Assembly: GCA_024413875.1 (NCBI GenBank)
Contig: JAKSVY010000044.1
Coordinates: forward strand, 1-12,008
Origin: Bacilli bacterium
GTDB lineage: Bacteria > Bacillota_I > Bacilli_A > RFN20 > CAG-826
Direction of reading: 5' to 3'
Length of the DNA: 12,008 nucleotides
Shown here one piece after another: positions 6,050-12,008 of this stretch (position 1 is its first letter; each line of letters starts with the position of its first letter). The position numbers and the translations under genes are program-made. Below the pieces are notes generated by a model. That model worked only from the letters and a program-made list of their open reading frames with translations. It was not told the origin of the DNA and did not search any database.

Positions 6050-8488
6050 ATGGGCAATTTTGCAGAAAAAATATTCAAATTTGATGCTCGTATGATTAAA
6101 AAATACGCAGCACAGGCTGATAGAGTTATGGCATTAGCTGACACTATGGCTGCTTTAAGCGATGATGAACTTCGCGCAAAGACAGTTGAATTTAGAGAAG
6201 CTTTAGCTAATGGTGCAACTCTTGAAGATATTAAAATCGAAGCTTTCGCTGTCGCGCGTGAAGCTGCTAAAAGAACACTTAACCAATTCCCATTCAAGGT
6301 TCAAATTATTGGTGCATTAGTTTTACATGCTGGTGACGTTGCTGAAATGAAAACTGGTGAAGGTAAAACTTTAACTGCTACTATGACAACTTATCTTAAC
6401 GCTCTTAAGGGTGAAGGTGTTTACGTTGTTACAGTTAACGAATACCTTGCATCTCGTGACGCTGAATGGATGGGTAGAGTTTACCGTTTCTTAGGTTTAA
6501 CAGTTGGTGTTAACCTCCGTGAACTCACAACAAAAGAAAAACAACAAGCTCACTTATGTGACATTATTTACACAACTAACGCTGAACTCGGCTTTGACTA
6601 TCTCCGTGATAACATGGCTAAAGATAAAGAGCACCGTGTTTTACGTGGTTTAAACTACGCTGTTATCGATGAAGCTGACTCAATCCTTATCGATGAATCT
6701 CGTACACCATTAATTATTTCTGGTGGTGCTCGTGCAACAGCATCTCAATATACTGTCGCAGATAGATTTGTTAAGACATTAAAGAAAGATAGAGATTACG
6801 AAATTGATGTTAAGGATAAAACATGTTCTTTAACTGATGAAGGTAACTCACGTGCTGAACGTATGTTCGGTATCCGTAACCTCTATGATCCAGAACACCA
6901 AGATTTAGTTCACCGTATTGTCCAAGCTCTTAAAGCTAACTACATTATGGCTAGAGACGTTGACTATATGATTGACGCTGAAAGACAAGTTCAAATCATT
7001 GACCCATTCACGGGTCGTGTTCTTAAAGGACGTGAATGGTCAGATGGTCTTCACCAAGCTGTTCAAGCTAAAGAAGGTGTTGAAATTAAGCAAGAAACAG
7101 TCACACTCGCTACTGTTACATATCAAAACTTCTTCCGTTTATTCAAGAAGATGTCAGGTATGACAGGTACTGCTAAGACTGAAGAAGAAGAATTCCAAAC
7201 AATCTATAACATGAGAGTTCTTCAAATTCCTACAAATAGACCTGTCCAACGTATTGACGCTATCGACTACATCTACGCTCACAAGGAACAAAAACTTGCT
7301 GCGTTAGTTGAAGAAGTTAAAGAAAGACACGCAAAAGGTCAACCAATTCTTATTGGTACAGTTTCTGTTGAATCATCAGAAGAATTATCAGCACTTCTTA
7401 CAAAAGAAGGACTTGAACACGATGTTTTAAACGCAAAGAACCACGCACGTGAAGCTGAAATCGTTGCAAATGCTGGTTTAAAAGGCCGTATTACAATTGC
7501 TACTAACATGGCAGGTCGTGGTACCGATATTAAACTTACAGATGAAATCAAGGCTTTAGGTGGTTTATGTGTCTTTGGTACAGAACGTCACGAATCACGT
7601 CGTATTGATAACCAATTACGTGGTCGTTCAGGACGTCAAGGTGACCCAGGTTTCACAAGATTCTACATTTCATTTGATGATGATCTACTCAAGAGATTCG
7701 CTGCTGAATCAGTTCAAAAGAGACTTGATTCATTTGGTGAAGGACCTCTTGAATCAAAGATGTTCTCAAACGTTATTAGTAACGCTCAAAAACAAATTGA
7801 AGGTCAAAACTACGATATTCGTAAGAACTTACTTGATTACGATGATGTTATCTCTCGTCAAAGAAAAGCTATTTACGAAAAACGTGACGCAATTATGTAT
7901 GCTGAAAACATTGATGATATGATTCAAGAATTCTTTACAATTGCTGGTTTAGTTTTAGCTAAGAAAGCAGTTCCAGGAGATTCTAAGACAGGTTTAGTTG
8001 ATGCTGAAACATTACGCAAGGTTCTTGAACCAAGATTCCTTCCAGTTGGAGCATTCAATGCATCATTATATGATGAATCAATTCCAGAAGATGCTGGTAC
8101 AGATTTAGGCGAAAGCTTATTAGATGTCTATAAGATTAGACGTTCAAAATGGCCAGCAGAACTCGCTGATAGAGTTGATCGTGAAATTGCTTTACATGTT
8201 ATTGATCAAAACTGGATGAAGCAAATTGATACAATGGCAAGACTTCGTGAAGGCATTCACTTAAGAAGCTATGCTAACACTAACCCATTACAAGATTACG
8301 TTAATGAAGGACAATCTCTCTTTAGAGAATGTCTTGAAAATATTTCAGTTGATGCTGTTCTTAACTACTTAAATGTTCAAGTAAGAGCACCTCAACCTGA
8401 ACCAGAACCTGCTCCAGCTCCAGTTGAAGTTGAAGCAACACCAGTAGAAGCCCCAGCAGCTCCTGCTGAAGAAGAGAAAAAGGAATAG
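6050..8488 (+). CDS. secA: SecA, preprotein translocase motor ATPase
   Basis: SecA drives secreted proteins through the SecYEG channel by ATP hydrolysis at the cytoplasmic membrane. The 812-residue protein is complete in its core: Walker A MKTGEGKT (100-107), DEAD (207-210) followed by SILIDESRTP, the preprotein-crosslinking region, NMAGRGTDI (486-494) and motif VI QLRGRSGRQGDPG (522-534). The helical scaffold/two-helix finger region includes DQNWMKQIDTM and YANTNPLQDY (741-750). The last 34 residues are a Pro/Ala/Glu-rich acidic tail with several PEP/PAP units. The usual cysteine-rich zinc-binding C-terminus (CxCxSGKKYK..CC), which binds SecB and lipids in many bacteria, is absent. An AAGGAG site 7 bases upstream supports the ATG. 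One base separates its TAG from the prfB ATG. The ribosome-hibernation gene hpf, often upstream of secA in Bacillus, is not here. Confidence 0.98.
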   Translation: MGNFAEKIFKFDARMIKKYAAQADRVMALADTMAALSDDELRAKTVEFREALANGATLEDIKIEAFAVAREAAKRTLNQFPFKVQIIGALVLHAGDVAEMKTGEGKTLTATMTTYLNALKGEGVYVVTVNEYLASRDAEWMGRVYRFLGLTVGVNLRELTTKEKQQAHLCDIIYTTNAELGFDYLRDNMAKDKEHRVLRGLNYAVIDEADSILIDESRTPLIISGGARATASQYTVADRFVKTLKKDRDYEIDVKDKTCSLTDEGNSRAERMFGIRNLYDPEHQDLVHRIVQALKANYIMARDVDYMIDAERQVQIIDPFTGRVLKGREWSDGLHQAVQAKEGVEIKQETVTLATVTYQNFFRLFKKMSGMTGTAKTEEEEFQTIYNMRVLQIPTNRPVQRIDAIDYIYAHKEQKLAALVEEVKERHAKGQPILIGTVSVESSEELSALLTKEGLEHDVLNAKNHAREAEIVANAGLKGRITIATNMAGRGTDIKLTDEIKALGGLCVFGTERHESRRIDNQLRGRSGRQGDPGFTRFYISFDDDLLKRFAAESVQKRLDSFGEGPLESKMFSNVISNAQKQIEGQNYDIRKNLLDYDDVISRQRKAIYEKRDAIMYAENIDDMIQEFFTIAGLVLAKKAVPGDSKTGLVDAETLRKVLEPRFLPVGAFNASLYDESIPEDAGTDLGESLLDVYKIRRSKWPAELADRVDREIALHVIDQNWMKQIDTMARLREGIHLRSYANTNPLQDYVNEGQSLFRECLENISVDAVLNYLNVQVRAPQPEPEPAPAPVEVEATPVEAPAAPAEEEKKE

Positions 8489-8489
8489 T

Positions 8490-9606
8490 ATGAAAGAGTT
8501 ACAAGAACTACGTCTCGATTATAACGAATTATCTGATTTAGTTTATCGACTCGGTGACTCTCTTTGACCTCGATTTCTTAAACGATAAAATTGCAAAATT
8601 AGATATAGAACAAAATAAAGAAGGCTTTTGGGATGACCAAAAGTCTGCTTTAGCAATTATTGAAGAATATAACGATGCTAAAGAAGAAAGAGATACATAT
8701 ATCTCTATTAACAAAACATTTAATGATATTGGAGAACTTATTAAAGGTTGTAGTGATGCTGATGAAGATATGCGTGCATTAATTGAGGAAATGATTCCTG
8801 AATTAACAAAAGATGCAACTAAATTTAGACAACAACTTTTATTTAAGGGACCATATGATAATTTAAACTGCATCCTTGAAATTCACTCAGGCGCTGGTGG
8901 AACTGAAGCTCAAGACTGGGCGGATATGCTTTCTCGTATGTATGTTAGATATTTTGAACGTCACAATATGAAGTTTAAAATTGCTGACCAACAACCAGGT
9001 GATGAAGCTGGAATCAAGTCTATTGTTTTTAATATTTCAGGTAAACACGCATATGGATTACTTAAAAGCGAAAAAGGTGTTCACCGTTTAGTAAGAATTT
9101 CACCATTCGATGCTAATAAGAGAAGACACACATCTTTCGCTTCGGTTAACGTTGTCCCAATTTTTGAAAACAATGATGATATTGTAATTAACGAAAAAGA
9201 TTTACGCGTTGATACATATCGTAGCGGTGGTGCAGGTGGTCAAAACGTTAACAAAGTTGAAACCGCTGTTCGTATTACACATATTCCAACAGGTATCGTT
9301 GTTTCTTGCCAAATTGAACGCTCTCAACTCCTTAATAGAGAAACTGCTATGTCAATGTTAAGAAGTAAGCTCTATGAGCGTGAAATGGCAAAAAAGGAGC
9401 AAGAACTCCAATCAATTGTGGGTGAACTTAAAGACAATGAATGGGGAAGCCAAATTAGATCATATGTCTTCTGTCCATACACAATGGTAAAAGATAATAG
9501 AACCAATTATTCAGAAGGTAACGTTGATAATGTTATGGATGGAGAAATTGATGGATTCATCTATAGTTATCTCGATTTATTAGCAAGAAATTCTTCATTA
9601 AAATAA
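8490..9606 (+). CDS. prfB: Peptide chain release factor 2 (RF2), expressed by +1 programmed frameshift at 8565
   Basis: RF2 recognises UAA and UGA and controls its own synthesis by frameshifting. The zero frame from ATG 8490 encodes 25 codons ([15 protein letters not shown]...) and meets an in-frame TGA at 8565-8567, codon 26 as in E. coli. After CTT (8562-8564) a +1 shift skips T8565 and reading continues GAC CTC GAT (DLDFLND), giving a total of about 371 residues, normal for RF2. Downstream, the protein carries the RF2-specific SPF tripeptide in [10 protein letters not shown], the catalytic GGQ (GAGGQNVNK) and [17 protein letters not shown]. An AAGGA site (8480-8484) lies 5 bases before the ATG. 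A reading that starts at GTG 8554 would give a truncated protein and is an artefact of ignoring the shift. It is cotranscribed with secA. Confidence 0.96.
8553..8568 (+). promoter_or_regulatory. prfB programmed +1 frameshift site
   Basis: The slippery sequence CTTTGAC (8562-8568) is the conserved RF2 shift site: CTT in the P site, TGA in the A site, followed by C. When RF2 is scarce the ribosome stalls at TGA and slips +1. The usual AGGGGG stimulator would occupy 8553-8558, but GGTGAC is found there, matching only 2 of 6 bases. GGTGA (8553-8557) could instead pair with the 3' part of the anti-Shine-Dalgarno sequence, four bases further from CTT than in E. coli. Confidence 0.9.
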
Positions 9607-9617
9607 AGGAAAATATA

Positions 9618-11597
9618 ATGGACGATCATAGATTTGAAATTGTTTCAGATTTTAAACCAACAGGTGATCAACCTGAGGCAATTAAAGAGTTAGTAGATAA
9701 TTACCGTAATGGTAAACCATTACAAGTTCTTTTAGGTGCGACCGGAACTGGTAAAACATTCACTGTTGCGAATGTCATTCAAGAACTTCAAAAACCTACA
9801 TTAATTATTGTCCATAACAAAACTTTAGCAGGCCAATTATACGAAGAAATGAAACAACTCTTCCCTAATAACAGAGTAGAGTATTTCGTTTCTAACTTCG
9901 ACTTTTACCAACCTGAGGCGTATCTTCCGAGCAAAGACGTTTACATTGATAAAAACGCAGTTATGAATGAAGAAATTGAAATGATGAGAACTAGTGCGAT
10001 TAACTCTGTTCTTGAAAGAAGGGACACAATTGTCGTTGCGTCAGTTGCATCAATCTATGGCTTAACTGATCCAGATGAATATCGAAGACTTGTTTTTGAT
10101 ATTCGTGTTGGAGAAGAAATTGACCGCAACAAATTCTTTGAAAAATTAATCGATGCTCAATACACAAGAAATAATATGGAACTTAAACCAGGTTCGTTTA
10201 GAGTCCGTGGTGACATTATTGAAATCGCGCCACCTCACACAAATGAATACATTATTAAGATTGATACTTTTGGTGACGAAGTTGAACGTATCGTGGAATG
10301 CAATCAATTAACTGGGGAAATTAGAAATTCCTATAAGACATACCCTATTTTCCCGGCATATGACCATGCTTCAACAAGACAAAGAATTGCGAATGCAGTT
10401 AAAACTATTTCGGAAGAATTGGAAGAAAGACTCGCTTATTTTAGAGCAGAAGGTAAACTTCTTGAAGCTGAAAGACTTGAACAAAGAACTAAACAAGATA
10501 TGGAAAATATGGTTGAGTTTGGAATGTGCCCAGGTATTGAAAACTATTCACGTCACATTGATGGACGTGCACCTGGAACAAGACCATTTACATTAATGGA
10601 TTATTTCCCAAAAGATTTCTTATTAGTTGTTGATGAATCTCACGTTTCCTTACCTCAGGTAAGAGGTATGTATAATGGTGATCGTTCAAGAAAAGAAACT
10701 TTAGTGGAATATGGTTTTAGACTTCCTAGTGCGTTAGATAATAGACCTCTTAACTTTGATGAATTTGAAAAGTTAATGCCTCAAACCATTTGCACAACCG
10801 CAACTCCTGGAGATTATGAACTTGGAAGAGCGGATAATGAAGTAGTAGAACAAATTATTCGTCCAACTGGTTTGTTAGATCCAGTAGTGGAAGTAAGACC
10901 AACGCTTGGTCAAATTGATGATTTAGTTTATGAAATTGAACAAAGAATCGCTCGAAATGAACGCACAATTGTTGTTACCTTAACTATTCGTATGGCAGAG
11001 GATTTAACCGACTTCTTGAAGGAAAAAGGCCTTAAAGTAGCGTATCTCCACAACGAAACTAAGACCCTCGAAAGAAGTCAAATCATCTATCAACTTAGAA
11101 AAGGTAAATATGATGTTCTTATTGGTATTAACTTACTTAGGGAAGGCCTTGATATTCCAGAAGTATCATTAATCACAATTCTTGATGCTGATAAGGAAGG
11201 ATTCCTTCGTTCAGGGAGATCGCTTATTCAAATTATTGGTCGTGCAGCCCGTAACTCGAATGGCCGAGTGATTATGTATGCTGATAATATGACTGATTCA
11301 ATGAAATACGCGATCGAAGAAACATATAGACGTCGTAAGATTCAAAAAGCTTATAACGATGAATATGGTATTGTTCCTCAAACAATCATTAAACCAATTC
11401 ATGAACCAATCAAAAATGTTGATGTTGAAAGCTCAGCTAGAAAGAAACTTAACAACGCATCATCTAGAAGTGAAGTTGAAAGAGAACTTAAGCGTTTAGA
11501 ATCAGAAATGAAGGCTGCTGCTAAGGCATATGATTTCGAGCGAGCAGCAGAATTACGTGACATAATTTTCGAAATTAAGTCGCAATTTGATAAATAA
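9618..11597 (+). CDS. uvrB: UvrABC excision nuclease subunit B
   Basis: UvrB verifies DNA damage delivered by UvrA and holds the pre-incision complex for UvrC in nucleotide excision repair. The 659-residue protein has normal length. Motifs are Walker A GATGTGKT (40-47), the beta-hairpin region with [16 protein letters not shown] (89-104), the Walker B-like DESH (339-342), the conserved [15 protein letters not shown] (364-378) and motif [11 protein letters not shown] (538-546). The C-terminal UVR domain, [18 protein letters not shown] (620-637) and onward through FERAAELRD, is the UvrC contact. AAAGGA (9605-9610) lies 7 bases before the ATG. It follows prfB by 11 bases and so is in the secA operon. 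Its usual partner uvrA is not next: secG follows instead. Confidence 0.98.
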   Translation: MDDHRFEIVSDFKPTGDQPEAIKELVDNYRNGKPLQVLLGATGTGKTFTVANVIQELQKPTLIIVHNKTLAGQLYEEMKQLFPNNRVEYFVSNFDFYQPEAYLPSKDVYIDKNAVMNEEIEMMRTSAINSVLERRDTIVVASVASIYGLTDPDEYRRLVFDIRVGEEIDRNKFFEKLIDAQYTRNNMELKPGSFRVRGDIIEIAPPHTNEYIIKIDTFGDEVERIVECNQLTGEIRNSYKTYPIFPAYDHASTRQRIANAVKTISEELEERLAYFRAEGKLLEAERLEQRTKQDMENMVEFGMCPGIENYSRHIDGRAPGTRPFTLMDYFPKDFLLVVDESHVSLPQVRGMYNGDRSRKETLVEYGFRLPSALDNRPLNFDEFEKLMPQTICTTATPGDYELGRADNEVVEQIIRPTGLLDPVVEVRPTLGQIDDLVYEIEQRIARNERTIVVTLTIRMAEDLTDFLKEKGLKVAYLHNETKTLERSQIIYQLRKGKYDVLIGINLLREGLDIPEVSLITILDADKEGFLRSGRSLIQIIGRAARNSNGRVIMYADNMTDSMKYAIEETYRRRKIQKAYNDEYGIVPQTIIKPIHEPIKNVDVESSARKKLNNASSRSEVERELKRLESEMKAAAKAYDFERAAELRDIIFEIKSQFDK

Positions 11598-11643
11598 AGC
11601 GTTTGCTTTATATAAGAGTTTGTGAGAAGATATATAAGCAAAC
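11594..11643 (+). repeat. Mutually exclusive hairpins between uvrB and secG
   Basis: ATAAAGC-GTTT-GCTTTAT (11594-11611) is a 7-bp stem with a tetraloop that includes the uvrB stop codon. GTTTGCTT (11601-11608) can instead pair with AAGCAAAC (11636-11643), extended by ATATA/TATAT after a one-base bulge. The two structures share bases, so only one can form at a time. No U-run follows either, so neither is an obvious terminator. A stability or processing element between uvrB and secG is possible. Confidence 0.4.
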
Positions 11644-11667
11644 TTTGAAGAAAAGGAGAAAATTATT

Positions 11668-11895
11668 ATGAAATGGTATGACATTATATTCGTTATCTTC
11701 GGTATCATCCTTATCGTTTTAGCTTTACTTCAAGGTGGTAAATCTGAAGGTGCTTCTGGTGCTATTACTGGTGGTGGAATGAACATCTTCGTTAAAACTA
11801 AGGAACGTGGTTCTGAAAAAGTAGTTACAGTAATCACATTCGTTGTTGCAGCTATCTTCATGCTCTTCGCAGTTGTTATTAGCGCAATTCAATAA
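11668..11895 (+). CDS. secG: SecG, small subunit of the SecYEG translocon
   Basis: SecG is the small membrane protein that assists SecA-driven movement through SecYEG. The 75-residue product has two hydrophobic segments (about residues 5-22 and 52-73) joined by a loop with the family signature LLQGGKSEGASGAITGG (20-36) and NIFVKT, where substrate and SecA contacts lie. Length is typical. AAGGAG (11653-11658) sits 9 bases before the ATG, and the product starts MKWYD. It lies 70 bases after uvrB, in the same transcription unit or with a local promoter that I cannot locate with confidence, and is followed directly by a strong terminator. In related genomes secG is commonly followed by rnr and smpB, which would lie outside the window. 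Confidence 0.95.
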   Translation: MKWYDIIFVIFGIILIVLALLQGGKSEGASGAITGGGMNIFVKTKERGSEKVVTVITFVVAAIFMLFAVVISAIQ

Positions 11896-11915
11896 TAAGT
11901 TACACGAACTTGAAT

Positions 11916-11941
11916 AAGGAGATATTTATATCTCCTTTTTT
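11916..11941 (+). terminator. Strong Rho-independent terminator after secG
   Basis: AAGGAGATA-TTTA-TATCTCCTT is a perfect 9-bp stem with a 4-base loop (11916-11937), followed by a T-tract ending at 11941. It lies 20 bases after the secG stop and ends the secA-prfB-uvrB-secG unit. The 5' arm contains a Shine-Dalgarno-like GGAG that the hairpin would hide; no reading frame uses it. Confidence 0.92.
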
Positions 11942-11953
11942 GTTTCTATTTCC

Positions 11954-12008
11954 ATCAATTTGCACTTTTAGGAGTATTTTAGTATAATCAATTTGCACTT
12001 TTAGGAGT
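11954..12008. repeat. 22-bp direct repeat, two copies, 33-bp period
   Basis: An identical 22-base unit occurs at 11954-11975 and 11987-12008, separated by 11 bases (ATTTTAGTATA). The core of the unit is TTTGCACTTTTAGGAGT. The second copy ends exactly at the window edge, so the repeat may be longer or the array may continue. The spacer is too short for a CRISPR. The unit contains both a -35-like TTGCAC and a Shine-Dalgarno-like AGGAGT. Confidence 0.85.
11960..11988 (+). promoter_or_regulatory. Promoter-like element within the right-edge repeats
   Basis: TTGCAC (11960-11965) and a perfect TATAAT (11983-11988) are spaced by 17 bp. A start near 11995 would place TAGGAGT (12002-12008) in the leader as a ribosome binding site, so a coding sequence probably starts within about 10 bases after the window. 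The -35 matches TTGACA only in its first three bases. Confidence 0.55.

Noticed and set aside
7560..7922. 120-codon plus-strand frame inside secA, and similar frames at 6972-7163 and 10360-10596
   Set aside because: These are out-of-frame shadows of strongly conserved SecA and UvrB coding sequence, with no family features of their own.
8554..9606. RF2 as a 350-residue protein starting at GTG 8554
   Set aside because: The N-terminal 25 codons from ATG 8490 have a good ribosome binding site and family similarity, and the CTTTGAC shift site explains the frame change.
11954..12008. Start of a CRISPR array
   Set aside because: The spacer between the repeats is only 11 bases and no cas genes are nearby.

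Overview
This window looks like a core-genome segment from a low-GC Gram-positive bacterium (Bacillota, class Bacilli). A tentative placement is near Erysipelotrichia, RF39 or Acholeplasma-like lineages. The reasons are the strong A+T bias, AAGGAG-type ribosome binding sites and the gene neighbourhoods prfA-prmC-tsaC-rpiB and comFA-comFC-secA-prfB-uvrB-secG. UGA is not read as tryptophan: an RF2 gene is present and tryptophans are encoded by TGG. Taxonomy is inference from gene content, not from a search.

Layout. Bases 1-1058 hold the N-terminal 352 codons of dnaX on the minus strand; its 3' end lies outside the window. A 132-bp divergent promoter region (1059-1190) separates it from a plus-strand operon: prfA (RF1), prmC (release-factor glutamine methyltransferase), tsaC (threonylcarbamoyl-AMP synthase) and rpiB (ribose-5-phosphate isomerase B). 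That operon ends at an intrinsic terminator near 4174-4202. The competence pair comFA and comFC follows, with a long out-of-frame overlap. A new promoter near 5989-6018 then drives secA, prfB (RF2, with a +1 programmed frameshift at an in-frame TGA), uvrB and probably secG, ending at a strong terminator at 11916-11941. The last 55 bases carry a 22-bp direct repeat around a promoter-like element, apparently serving a gene just beyond the window.

How the genes fit together. The window contains both class I release factors and the enzyme that methylates the GGQ glutamine of each, with the t6A-modification gene tsaC beside them, so it is rich in translation genes. SecA and SecG belong to one protein-export machine: the motor ATPase and a small channel subunit. 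UvrB and DnaX belong to DNA repair and replication. ComFA and ComFC power and assist uptake of transforming DNA, although this pair may be regulated separately or be partly broken here.

The window is mostly conserved housekeeping sequence. I see no mobile element, CRISPR array, tRNA or rRNA, and no gene-free stretch over 300 bases. The points most worth checking are the prfB frameshift site with a poorly placed Shine-Dalgarno stimulator, the comFA/comFC junction (one T away from an in-frame fusion), the absence of TGA as a terminal stop in ten complete genes, the almost leaderless prfA promoter, and the repeat/promoter element at the right edge.
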